From NCBI GenBank assembly GCA_910577555.1, contig CAJTLF010000024.1:1-15064 (forward strand): DNA of 15,064 nucleotides, written 5' to 3'. The notes under the pieces were generated by a model. It did no database searches. It was not told where the DNA came from and saw only the letters and a program-made list of their open reading frames with translations. Positions 1 to 5,863 of this stretch are shown here, piece after piece; within the stretch, counting starts at the first letter, position 1, and each line of letters starts with the position of its first letter. The DNA comes from an uncultured Christensenella sp. (GTDB taxonomy: Bacteria; Bacillota; Clostridia; Christensenellales; Borkfalkiaceae). A program made the translations under genes and the position numbers.

Positions 1-372
1 TTCGCCCGCTCTTTAGAAAAAGTTAATATACGGAGAGATGGCAGAGCGGCAAGTACTGCGTACTTCGGTACGACGAATGCTCCGCATTCGCCCGCTCTTT
101 AGGAAAAGTTAATATACGGAGAGATGGCAGAGCGGCAAGTACTGCGTACTTCGGTACGACGAATGCTCGCATTCGCCCGCTCTTTAGTAAAAGTTAATAT
201 ACGGAGAGATGGCAGAGCGGCAAGTACTGCGTACTTCGATACGACGAATGCTCGCATTCGCCCGCTCTTTAGAAAAAGTTAATATATGGAGAGATGGCAG
301 AGCGGCAAGTACTGCGTATTTCGGTACGACGAATGCCCGCATTCGCCCGCTCTTTAGAAAAAGTTAATATAT
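1..372 (+). repeat. Tandem array of 85-86 bp units carrying the 5' end of tRNA-Ser
   Basis: Four complete units start at 32, 118, 203 and 288 (lengths 86, 85, 85, 85), and the tail of a fifth lies at 1-31, so the array continues out of the window. Each unit opens with the exact first 18 nt of the tRNA-Ser at 373. It then has a 24-nt insert holding small palindromes (AAGTAC-TGC-GTACTT, GTAC-TTCG-GTAC), then CGAATGC, which is also found in the tRNA D-arm. Next comes GCATTCGcCCGCTCT, the reverse complement of the tRNA segment AGAGCGG-T-CGAATGC with one mismatch. A spacer of about 20 nt (TTTAGAAAAAGTTAATATAT) follows, and the same spacer precedes the real tRNA. Each unit can therefore fold with AGAGCGG/CCGCTCT closing two inner hairpins. 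Units differ by only a few substitutions. No unit contains an anticodon arm, so none encodes a tRNA. Confidence 0.93.
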
Positions 373-460
<88 letters not shown>

Positions 461-468
461 AGTGAAAC

Positions 469-506
469 CTGAAACCAAGCGTCGAATAAGTTTGGTTTCA
501 GATTTT
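469..506 (+). terminator. Rho-independent terminator of tRNA-Ser
   Basis: The perfect 10-bp stem CTGAAACCAA / TTGGTTTCAG (469-478 with 492-501) is followed by ATTTTTAAT on the plus strand. It lies just after the tRNA CCA end. Confidence 0.9.
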
Positions 507-564
507 TAATATTATAATTAAGATAAATATGTTTATATGAGCAAAAAAACAGGAGAAAGGATAA

Positions 565-1044
565 ATGAAAGATAAAGCGTTGGTTATAATAGATATTCAG
601 AACGATATTACGAAAAACTACAAATAGATAATCGGCAATATCAACGCCGCTATCGACCGGGCCGTTTTAAACGGTATTCACGTCGTTTATATCAAGCACA
701 ATAATTTATCCTCAGGTACGCGGACCTTTAAGCCCGATACGCGCGGGGCGGAGCCGGTACCCGATATGAAAATCGTGTCCGAAAATATTTTCGTGAAGAG
801 CAAGGGCAACGCGTTGACGAGCGAAGGCTTTGCCGCTTTTATAGAAGAGAACGGTATAAAAGAATTTTACGTGGCGGGCGCGGATGCGGTGGCTTGCGTA
901 AAATCCACTTGCTACAATATGGCTAAGAGCGGTTACACCGTATGCGTTCTTTCAAACTGCATTACGAGCTACGATAAAAAGAAAATTCCCGAAATGATTG
1001 AATACTACGGGCGCGTAGGCTGTAGTATAGAGACGCTCGGTTAA
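565..1044 (+). pseudogene. Isochorismatase-family cysteine hydrolase, interrupted by in-frame TAG
   Basis: Read through one stop, this is a 159-residue cysteine hydrolase of the isochorismatase/nicotinamidase superfamily, whose members hydrolyse amides or vinyl ethers in the cytoplasm. The family triad is visible: Asp10 in VIIDIQND, Lys78 in FVKSKGNAL and Cys111 in AVACVKSTC. An RBS-like AGGAG sits before ATG 565. Codon 21 (625-627) is TAG; everything after it stays in frame and looks well conserved to TAA at 1042-1044. A GAG-to-TAG change is the simplest origin. The next ATG, at 766, would make a 92-aa product without the catalytic Asp, so restart there would not rescue activity. TAG also ends a prophage gene (5531) and the response regulator at 12433, so it is probably a true stop here. 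The substrate cannot be inferred. Confidence 0.85.
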
Positions 1045-1060
1045 TTATTACGGTAAAAAC

Positions 1061-1095
1061 AAAGCCCGATAAGCTTGAAGCTTATCGGGCTTTTT
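1061..1095. terminator. Bidirectional terminator between convergent genes
   Basis: AAAGCCCGATAAGC and GCTTATCGGGCTTT form a perfect stem around a TTGA loop. A T-run follows the stem on the plus strand, and the matching A-run gives a T-run on the minus strand. It lies between the hydrolase pseudogene (stop 1044) and the ZIP gene (stop 1099) and can end transcription from both sides. Confidence 0.93.
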
Positions 1096-1098
1096 AAT

Positions 1099-1959
1099 TT
1101 AAAACATTACGAGCAGGAAACCGACTACAACGCCCACGAACACGGACAGAGCGGGGAGCTTGCTCTTCCACATAAGTATGGCTTCGGGCAGAAGCTCGCC
1201 GAACACAACGTACAGCATTGCGCCGCTTGCAAATCCCAAAGACAGGGTGAGCATAATCTGATTTATGCCGCCGAGCGCGTAACCTATTAGCGCGCCGAAA
1301 ACCGTGGGCAGACCGCTTAGCGCGGTTAACAGGGTCGCTTTTATTTTGCCCATACCGCCCGATACGAGCGGCACCGAAACCGCCATACCTTCTGGGACGT
1401 TGTGCAGACCGATTACTATTGCCATAATAAAGCCGCTGCCCGAGAATAAATTCGAAAGTAAATTTTCCGTGCCCGCGTACGACGCGCCTATTACCATTCC
1501 TTCGGGCATATTGTGCAGTGCAATCGCGCTGAGCATCACCAGTCCTGCGGTAAACAGCTTTTTATTCGAGTTTTTGTGCGCCTGCATATGGTCGGAATGG
1601 ATTAATTCGTCAAGGTCGTCCGCGGTCGTAGGGTGCTGTGCGTCGACGTGTTTTACTTCGGGGTTGGTGTGCTTGTCGATTACAAAATTTAATAGATAGA
1701 CCACGGCATATCCCGCAATTACCGCTATTGCGACTATGAGCGGGGTGTACCAGTCGAGAGAGCCTTCTTTCATCATCTGAATGGGCTCGCTCATTAAGTC
1801 AAAGCATACGACTGCGAGCATTATGCCCGCCGCGAACGATAGAAGAAGGCTTACGATTTTGTTTGATTCTCTCTTTAAAACGACTCCCGCGACGCCGCCG
1901 AGCCCCGTGCCGAGTACGCCCGAAATAGAAGTTATAACTATTATTGCAAGATATTCCAT
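1099..1959 (-). CDS. ZIP-family divalent metal transporter
   Basis: This 286-aa membrane protein has the layout of ZIP (ZupT/GufA-like) importers, which bring Zn2+ and related metals into the cytoplasm. There are about eight hydrophobic segments: roughly residues 3-27, 35-57, 72-94, 135-158, 175-197, then three to the C-terminus. The metal-site signatures HNMPEG (149-154) and HNVPEG (186-191) lie in the fourth and fifth segments, as expected for the binuclear site. The cytosolic loop at about 95-134 carries several His and Asp residues (for example HVDAQH and HSDHMQAH), a usual place for metal sensing. Start ATG 1959 is preceded only by a weak GGCGGT Shine-Dalgarno. It stands alone and ends at the shared terminator. 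The exact metal is not predictable. Confidence 0.94.
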   Translation of the reverse strand: MEYLAIIVITSISGVLGTGLGGVAGVVLKRESNKIVSLLLSFAAGIMLAVVCFDLMSEPIQMMKEGSLDWYTPLIVAIAVIAGYAVVYLLNFVIDKHTNPEVKHVDAQHPTTADDLDELIHSDHMQAHKNSNKKLFTAGLVMLSAIALHNMPEGMVIGASYAGTENLLSNLFSGSGFIMAIVIGLHNVPEGMAVSVPLVSGGMGKIKATLLTALSGLPTVFGALIGYALGGINQIMLTLSLGFASGAMLYVVFGELLPEAILMWKSKLPALSVFVGVVVGFLLVMF

Positions 1960-2004
1960 AATTGACCGCCGAACGCGAGATAGTGATTAATTAAACGCGT
2001 ATAT

Positions 2005-2033
2005 ATTATACGATATACCTAATCGCGGCAAAA
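2005..2033 (-). promoter_or_regulatory. Possible promoter of the ZIP gene
   Basis: On the minus strand a perfect TATAAT lies at 2010-2005, about 50 nt before the ZIP start. No good -35 is present: TTGCCG lies at a short 15-nt spacing. The -10 is convincing; the rest is weak. Confidence 0.4.
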
Positions 2034-2070
2034 GGCAAGCGATAGAGCGTGCGGAAAATAAAGGAAGATG

Positions 2071-2095
2071 AAAATTTAAAAAAAATTTTAAAAAT
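2071..2095. repeat. Left prophage direct repeat (putative attL / target duplication)
   Basis: This 25-bp A/T-only sequence (4 A, 3 T, 8 A, 4 T, 5 A, T) is identical base for base to 12268-12292. The flanking sequence differs at once on both sides. Low complexity lowers its specificity, but the position at the outer edge of all phage genes supports an attachment or target-site duplication. Confidence 0.75.
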
Positions 2096-2102
2096 GAAGA
2101 AT

Positions 2103-2118
2103 TGTCAAACATTTGACA
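2103..2118. repeat. Short inverted repeat near the left prophage end
   Basis: TGTCAAA-CA-TTTGACA has perfect 7-bp arms 7 bp inside the left direct repeat. The right end carries TGTCA as well (minus strand, 12248-12244). This could be a transposase or recombinase binding site; the similarity between the two ends is too short to call true terminal inverted repeats. Confidence 0.5.
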
Positions 2119-2199
2119 GTACTTTTTTTGATTTTTTTTAAAATATTTTCAAAAAGTTCTAAATGGCTATATTTTAAATTTAATTTATAAAGTTATCAA

Positions 2200-2231
2200 C
2201 AAAAAAAGCGTAACCTTAATAGGTTGCGCTT
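2200..2231 (-). terminator. Terminator at the left end of the phage transcription unit
   Basis: The stem arms AAGCGTAACC (2206-2215) and GGTTGCGCTT (2222-2231) pair around a 6-nt loop with one imperfect pair. On the minus strand the hairpin is followed by seven Ts, so it suits transcripts leaving the transposase gene. Confidence 0.75.
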
Positions 2232-2251
2232 AATTCATTGTATGACAAAAC

Positions 2252-2286
2252 AGCCGTTATATTTTCAAACGGCTTATATTTTTTGA
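2252..2286. terminator. Second hairpin with T-run beyond the transposase gene
   Basis: AGCCGTT (2252-2258) pairs with AACGGCT (2268-2274), and TATATTTTTT follows on the plus strand. The minus-strand side has only a weak T-run (GTTTTG). It lies between the transposase stop and the hairpin at 2206, so it may act as a second terminator or a block to incoming plus-strand transcription. Confidence 0.55.
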
Positions 2287-2300
2287 AAATGTATTTTCAA

Positions 2301-3284
2301 TTATTCCACAACCCCGTAATCAAGCAACAGCAATTCCGCCCGCTTTTCTTTCGGAGTAAGCCAACGCCGCTTACAATCACGGCTTTTAAGCGTTGATATA
2401 GGAATATTATTTGAACGTTTCAGATATGCTTGCATTTGCAAAAGCAAGTCGTTAAAATCGTAAAATTTCAACCACTTATAAAACCTTTCATTGTCATTAC
2501 GGTGTGAGCGTTCAACTTTTCCGTTATGACGGGGAGTGCGGGGCTTTATCAGTTTATGCTTTATTCCGTTTATACGGCAAAATCTATCGAGCAAATGCTC
2601 TTTGTCTGTTTTCGTTTCGCGCGTATATGTAAACTCTGCGCCATTATCGGTTTGTATCTCTTTCGGCTTATACCGAAAATAAGCGACAGCACGCTTAACA
2701 AAATCAACCGTACTCGTACCGCACAAATCTTGATACGGGTATATAAACCGCTCGCGGGTAGCTTCGTCAATCATTGTGTATTGATAAAAATGCCTATCAC
2801 CGCGAACGACGGTTGTCCTACACTCAAACGGAACGTATTTAACGTCCATTTGCCATTTTTGCCCAATATGTAAAGGCGTATCATACGGCTTTGGTTTATA
2901 TGGTACTCGTTTCGGCTTATTCAGATAATAACCCGTTCGTCTTAAATAGCGGTATAGCGTAACGGGGTTACGGGTATAGCCATAATTTAACCGAAGTTTA
3001 CCGTATAACTCATTTAACCCTATATTCGGGTTACGGCGTATTAAATCTTGAATATGTTTAATCTCGTCTGCCGTCTGACTATTCGGGTGCGGAGTAAGCG
3101 GACGACTTGATTTGTTTTCAAGACTTTCAAGCGTACCGTCAAATTTTGCTTTCCAACGCCACAAAGAACGCTCCGAGCAATGATACCTATGACAGACAAA
3201 TTCCGTTGTACTTGTCCGCCATAAGTTTAACGCGCGTTCTTTTTCTTTCGCCGTGTAAGGAGTATTATAATGTTTATAATTCAT
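2301..3284 (-). CDS. DDE transposase (rve fold, IS481/IS3-like), likely phage integrase
   Basis: This 327-aa protein has an N-terminal helix-turn-helix (about residues 10-55, with ERSLWRWKAKF) and an integrase-core domain with the catalytic triad D147 (WQMDVKY), D213 (QTDNGAEF) and E258 (PRHNGKVERSH). ATG 3284 was chosen over an upstream in-frame ATG because AAGGATGGTGAT precedes it at good spacing. It has its own promoter at 3309-3337. No insertion-sequence ends hug the gene. It shares strand and Shine-Dalgarno style with the phage genes and lies at the left prophage edge. Known filamentous phages use XerCD, tyrosine recombinases or various transposases to integrate; with no other recombinase here, this protein is the likely integrase (inference). 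The alternative is an IS that inserted and lost its ends. Confidence 0.88.
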   Translation of the reverse strand: MNYKHYNTPYTAKEKERALNLWRTSTTEFVCHRYHCSERSLWRWKAKFDGTLESLENKSSRPLTPHPNSQTADEIKHIQDLIRRNPNIGLNELYGKLRLNYGYTRNPVTLYRYLRRTGYYLNKPKRVPYKPKPYDTPLHIGQKWQMDVKYVPFECRTTVVRGDRHFYQYTMIDEATRERFIYPYQDLCGTSTVDFVKRAVAYFRYKPKEIQTDNGAEFTYTRETKTDKEHLLDRFCRINGIKHKLIKPRTPRHNGKVERSHRNDNERFYKWLKFYDFNDLLLQMQAYLKRSNNIPISTLKSRDCKRRWLTPKEKRAELLLLDYGVVE

Positions 3285-3308
3285 AAAAATCACCATCCTT
3301 TCTTTCAT

Positions 3309-3337
3309 ATTATAGTTGATTTTATATTGAATTTCAG
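3309..3337 (-). promoter_or_regulatory. Promoter of the transposase gene
   Basis: On the minus strand CTGAAA and TATAAT are separated by 17 nt. The TATAAT (3314-3309) lies about 25 nt before the start codon, with the Shine-Dalgarno between. Separate transcription would let the integrase be controlled apart from the late genes. Confidence 0.65.
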
Positions 3338-3358
3338 CCCGATTTTAGCCGAGAGAGT

Positions 3359-3423
3359 ACACCGCGCCACTGTATCATAGACAAGCCGCTCGCTACGCTC
3401 GCGGTGATACAGTGGCGCGGTGT
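3359..3423. other. Long perfect hairpin (19-bp stem), candidate packaging signal or origin element
   Basis: Arms 3359-3377 (ACACCGCGCCACTGTATCA) and 3405-3423 pair perfectly over 19 bp around a 27-nt GC-rich loop that contains a CCGC/GCGG pair. It has no T-run on either strand and does not look like a terminator. It lies between rep and the transposase, in the main intergenic region. Ff phages carry the packaging hairpin and the origins in a comparable region. The role is inferred. Confidence 0.75.
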
Positions 3424-3626
3424 TTTACCGACAGACAGACCGATTTTACCAACGCAAAAGCGGTTTGCACGGGTAAGGGGCGGGTAAACCACGCCCCTTT
3501 ACAACCCCAAAGCAATAAAAACATTGCTGTAAACAGCAAATAAACACCTTACGGACAACGCCAAAAAACACCGTATGTATTACATAGGTGGTAAAGACTT
3601 TCCGTATTCTGTTTTTTGCCGTTGTT
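3424..3626. other. Hairpin-rich intergenic region, putative rolling-circle origin
   Basis: These 203 bp downstream of rep hold no credible gene but several stem-loops. One is GTAAGGGGCG with CGCCCC-T-TTAC (3473-3502). A second is AGCAAT/ATTGCT (3511-3528), overlapping GCTG/CAGC. A third is CACC-g-TATGTA-t-TACATA-GGTG (3569-3590). The last lies about 40 nt beyond the rep stop, where an HUH nick site could be exposed. The nick sequence cannot be assigned by eye. A 43-codon frame on the minus strand here lacks a ribosome binding site and was rejected. Confidence 0.55.
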
Positions 3627-4769
3627 TTAAGCCGATAAAGGCGAGTTACACAACAAGTCAGTTATTGACATCTGTTTGTTAAAGCGATAGCGCATTATAT
3701 CGCGCTCCCAATCGACTATATCGTCAAAAAGTATGTACTTCGTCACAAAGTCGTGCATTTCCGTTATTATGTCGTCGCCGTCAATGACCTTGCAAATTTC
3801 CGTCGGGATGCCCCTTGAATAGCAAATTCTTTCGTTCGTCTTTCCTATGTATTTTAATATGTATTCCGTTCGTTTTCCGTTTTTCATTTCACTTTTACTC
3901 ACTTCGCAAAAATCGTTTCTGCCGAAGTTTTCGGCAAAAAAACTGTTTTCATTTCTTGTTTGCATTTTTCCCTGTGCGGTACTGTAATCTTGCATTTCCG
4001 TTACAACTCCGAGCATTTCCCCGACAGGCACGTAAATAAGCCCGTGGAAGTGCAAACGCCCCGTATCGGGAGCTTGCTCAAATACGCCCATATATCGCCA
4101 ACCACGCCGTGTATGCAGGTTTGAAAGGCACTTGCGCAATTTCTTTTTAAACGTTTCCGCCGTATGCTTTGTATCGTCATAGGTGAACGTAACAAAGTAA
4201 TTCCAATTGTTTAAGTTAGCCTTACGGCGGAACCGCTTTTTACGGTGCAACAGGTTATTTAACTTGCGCTTTATCTTGTCTGAGATATACTCGTCCAACC
4301 CGTCCATATCGGGGTATAATTTAAGTATTCCCGCCCGTATAAAGTCCGTCATAGGTTTATCAAGCTTATTGTCCTTTAAGCCTTGTTTAAACGCTGAAAA
4401 ATAAAGGCTGTCGAAAAGTATGTCAAGAGCGGAACGGGAGCAATGCGCCCCGTTATCGCGTGATAAGTCGATTTTATCAACGGCATTTTTATCTTTCTTT
4501 TCGCCGTTCTCATTAACCCGTTTACGCTTATCACGCATAACACGCCGCAATATAATTTCCCGTTGCTCGTTTGTGTAATCGTCCATTTTACTATGAAATG
4601 GCGGTAAATCTTTCGGTTTGCGGGTATACCGCCGCATTACAGGTATAGCGATAAAATGACCGCCGTCATTGTAAATTTTAACCTTTTTCGGCTGTTGCAC
4701 CGGAGAGCCGAAAAAGGGGAACGGACAACCCGTTAAGTCGTCCGTTGGTATTAAATTGCTTACGTTCAT
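3627..4769 (-). CDS. HUH-type rolling-circle replication initiator (Rep)
   Basis: This 380-aa protein is a single-strand nickase/ligase expected to cut the plus origin and start rolling-circle replication. Motif 1 is about WNYFVTFTYD (189-198). Motif 2 is the HUH metal site GRLHFHGLIY with H240-F-H242. Motif 3 is EYILKYIGK (302-310) with candidate nucleophile Y303 or Y307. This resembles the G2P/ORF2-type Rep proteins of inoviruses and related plasmids. The N-terminal 180 residues are basic and not recognised. ATG 4769 follows AAAAAAGGGG at good spacing; a GTG 21 nt upstream is in frame but has no better site. Three mini-hairpins lie directly upstream (4790-4836), a likely place for translational control, as gpV controls gene II in Ff phages. 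The origin probably lies just downstream. Confidence 0.88.
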   Translation of the reverse strand: MNVSNLIPTDDLTGCPFPFFGSPVQQPKKVKIYNDGGHFIAIPVMRRYTRKPKDLPPFHSKMDDYTNEQREIILRRVMRDKRKRVNENGEKKDKNAVDKIDLSRDNGAHCSRSALDILFDSLYFSAFKQGLKDNKLDKPMTDFIRAGILKLYPDMDGLDEYISDKIKRKLNNLLHRKKRFRRKANLNNWNYFVTFTYDDTKHTAETFKKKLRKCLSNLHTRRGWRYMGVFEQAPDTGRLHFHGLIYVPVGEMLGVVTEMQDYSTAQGKMQTRNENSFFAENFGRNDFCEVSKSEMKNGKRTEYILKYIGKTNERICYSRGIPTEICKVIDGDDIITEMHDFVTKYILFDDIVDWERDIMRYRFNKQMSITDLLCNSPLSA

Positions 4770-4789
4770 AATTTGCCCCTTTTTTAACA

Positions 4790-4836
4790 CCCTGCGGGAG
4801 CATTACTCTTGCAGAGAGCAACACCCCCTACGGGGG
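4790..4836 (-). promoter_or_regulatory. Mini-hairpin array A in the rep leader (three GNA-triloop hairpins)
   Basis: On the minus strand three hairpins follow each other: CCCCC-GTA-GGGGG (4836-4824), CTCT-GCA-AGAG (4816-4806) and CCC-GCA-GGG (4798-4790). They are joined by the 7-nt linkers TGTTGCT and TAATGCT, and TGTTAAA leads to the rep Shine-Dalgarno. The block is clearly related to array B at 10226-10256, and the similarity runs on to about 4865 (10285 in B). Paired positions change together between the copies (see findings). GNA triloops are known to be very stable in DNA as well as RNA, so they may act in mRNA, in virion ssDNA, or in both. Confidence 0.72.
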
Positions 4837-4859
4837 AATTTTTCCGTTAAAGGAAAGTG

Positions 4860-5102
4860 TTAATTTTTCTTTGCCTTGCGCTCGTTCGCGGCGTCCCTGA
4901 TACCGCACATAAAACCTTTTGCATAACTATATTTTTTAGCCGCCTTTTTCATATCGTCTATATACTCGTTATGACCTTTCTTGTCAACGGGCGCACCGCC
5001 TTTGCCGTAGTTTTGATAAAACTTAACGCCCGTACAATAACCGTGCGAAAACCCCGTATTTTGCGTTTCGTTATACGCGACCTTTTCAGCTAATGTTTTC
5101 AT
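4860..5102 (-). CDS. Small basic phage protein, unknown function (80 aa)
   Basis: No family is recognised. The protein is hydrophilic with repeated aromatic-glycine steps (TGFSHGYCTGVKFYQNYGKG and YAKGFMCGIRDAANERKAKK), ending in a strongly basic tail. It has no signal peptide or membrane segment. The start ATG 5102 has AAGGCGGTT at ideal spacing. It lies between the 72-aa gene and rep and probably shares their transcript. The FxxGxxxGxRxAxRxK pattern is loosely similar to the 80-aa protein at 9855-10097, which suggests a distant paralogue or nucleic-acid-binding role, but this is weak. Confidence 0.8.
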   Translation of the reverse strand: MKTLAEKVAYNETQNTGFSHGYCTGVKFYQNYGKGGAPVDKKGHNEYIDDMKKAAKKYSYAKGFMCGIRDAANERKAKKN

Positions 5103-5126
5103 TTTTAACCGCCTTGATTTTTATTT

Positions 5127-5345
5127 TTAATTTCGACACAAAATATCTACCCTAATTGCGCCCATAGCGGCATTTGCTAAATCTATTCCGCCAAGTTCTA
5201 TTGCGCGTTCAATATATAACAATAAATCGTCTGTTACGTCCTTATCAATAGTTTCAACCGTATCTAAATAGCCGTTTAAACAACGTATTAAATTATCTGC
5301 CGTCAACTCTTCGCGCGTTACAAAATCACGCATTTTATATTCCAT
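5127..5345 (-). CDS. Small acidic phage protein, unknown function (72 aa)
   Basis: No family is recognised. The product is acidic and looks helical (LTADNLIRCLNGYLDTVETIDKDVTDDLLLYIERAIELGG), with no membrane segment, in contrast to its basic neighbours. ATG 5345 is supported by AAGGCGGTTAAATA directly before it; a second Met four residues in is less well placed. A perfect dyad (5362-5379) sits immediately upstream of the Shine-Dalgarno and may control it. It heads the short unit with the 80-aa gene and rep, so a replication-linked or regulatory role is possible but unproven. Confidence 0.8.
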   Translation of the reverse strand: MEYKMRDFVTREELTADNLIRCLNGYLDTVETIDKDVTDDLLLYIERAIELGGIDLANAAMGAIRVDILCRN

Positions 5346-5361
5346 TATTTAACCGCCTTTT

Positions 5362-5379
5362 TTGAAAGTACACTTTCAA
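5362..5379. promoter_or_regulatory. 18-bp dyad, copy 1 (putative operator)
   Basis: TTGAAAGT-AC-ACTTTCAA is a perfect inverted repeat with 8-bp arms, just upstream of the 72-aa gene's ribosome binding site and 25 bp before the -35 of the plus-strand promoter. A second copy at 10331-10348 matches at 16 of 18 positions. The central spacer is only 2 bp, which suits binding of a dimeric DNA-binding protein better than an RNA hairpin. Confidence 0.6.
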
Positions 5380-5403
5380 TTTTATTTTGTTTGTTATTTT
5401 TAT

Positions 5404-5432
5404 TTGACTTACGGCAAGTAAAGCCGTATAAT
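5404..5432 (+). promoter_or_regulatory. Strong sigma-A promoter for a plus-strand RNA
   Basis: TTGACT (5404-5409), a 17-nt spacer and a perfect TATAAT (5427-5432) give 11 of 12 consensus matches. It points against every prophage gene. A start near 5439-5441 would begin the RNA at the left arm of its closing stem. Confidence 0.8.
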
Positions 5433-5440
5433 AGGTATAT

Positions 5441-5555
5441 AGAAAGGTTCTGTTGTTCGCCTTAATAGGCTTGAACTGTGCGAAAAACGAATTAAGTTTC
5501 GGTGCGCGACCTTTCTTTTTTTATGCCCCGCTATTTTTTGCGGGGCTTTTTCTTT
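5441..5555 (+). ncRNA. Candidate small structured RNA, antiparallel to phage genes
   Basis: The stretch between promoter 5404-5432 and terminator 5525-5555 encodes no credible protein but folds well. AGAAAGGT (5441-5448) pairs perfectly with ACCTTTCT (5509-5516), enclosing two arms. One is GTTC-GCC / GGC-tt-GAAC (5455-5476). The other is TGCG/CGCG (5479-5482 with 5505-5508) with inner CGAA/TTCG (5488-5491 with 5498-5501). This makes a three-way junction of about 75 nt followed by the terminator, about 110 nt in all. It has no long complementarity to a phage gene except the last codons of the 110-aa gene, so it is not an ordinary cis-antisense to rep. It could be a regulatory RNA, or the primer RNA of a complementary-strand origin, since it is templated by the presumed virion strand. 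Confidence 0.68.
5525..5555 (+). terminator. Rho-independent terminator of the plus-strand small RNA
   Basis: GCCCCGC (5525-5531) and GCGGGGC (5540-5546) form a perfect 7-bp stem, followed by TTTTTCTTT on the plus strand. The minus-strand side has no T-run, so it serves plus-strand transcription. It overlaps the last codons and TAG stop of the minus-strand 110-aa gene. Confidence 0.85.
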
Positions 5556-5863
5556 CCGTTGCTATCAATTACGGCTTGTACTTTCGGCTTATCACTGCCC
5601 GCAAATTTCCAACCTTTAAGCCTTACATTTTCAACACCTTTTTCAACACTGTCTGTTTTCGGGCGTATGTATGCAGGCTTTTTGTTATTAGGCTCGGGGT
5701 TAACGTCAAGTCTAATATTTAAAACCCCGTCCGTTATAGGACTTTTAGTAATTCCTACAACTTTATATTTACGCCCATCTTCGTCATAAACATATTGCGG
5801 ATGCCCCGTATATTTTGCATTCCTAAACTTACGAAAATGCGGTTGAAATCTTTTATTTGACAT
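5531..5863 (-). CDS. Basic phage protein, unknown function (110 aa)
   Basis: No family is assigned with confidence. The product is basic and appears beta-rich in its centre (YVYDEDGRKYKVVGITKSPI, then DGVLNIRLDVNP and KPAYIRPKTD), with a Lys/Arg-rich end (KKKPRKK). It has no signal or membrane segment. ATG 5863 lies inside the last codons of the 90-aa gene (11-nt overlap), and AAGGAAGTGA precedes it, so translation is probably coupled. Its TAG stop lies within the terminator of the opposing small RNA. The position after Zot and the charge suggest a DNA- or RNA-binding role; this is a guess. Confidence 0.8.
   Translation of the reverse strand: MSNKRFQPHFRKFRNAKYTGHPQYVYDEDGRKYKVVGITKSPITDGVLNIRLDVNPEPNNKKPAYIRPKTDSVEKGVENVRLKGWKFAGSDKPKVQAVIDSNGKKKPRKK

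Noticed and set aside
365..370. TAATAT before the tRNA and each repeat unit as a -10 box
   Set aside because: It would start transcription inside the tRNA, only a few bases past its mature 5' end, and no -35 is clear.
1..372. CRISPR array
   Set aside because: The units are 85-86 bp and nearly identical over their whole length, without unique spacers, and contain tRNA sequence.
565..1044. Genetic-code change with TAG as a sense codon
   Set aside because: Only one internal TAG was seen. The 110-aa phage gene and the response regulator end in TAG at natural ends, so a nonsense mutation is simpler.
2071..2095. dif site for XerCD integration
   Set aside because: The direct repeat is a pure A/T tract and does not resemble the XerC/XerD arms of Firmicutes dif sites.
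2526..2873. Plus-strand ORF of 115 aa inside the transposase gene
   Set aside because: It is a shadow frame of a DDE transposase whose motifs are all intact on the minus strand.
3370..3540. Minus-strand ORF of about 43 codons (starting MFLLLWGCKGAWFT) as a coat-protein candidate
   Set aside because: It has no Shine-Dalgarno, runs through the hairpins of the origin region, and lacks a signal peptide plus membrane helix.
5453..5789. Plus-strand ORFs with hydrophobic stretches opposite the 110-aa gene
   Set aside because: They lie over the small RNA, its terminator and a well-supported minus-strand gene, and have no ribosome binding sites.
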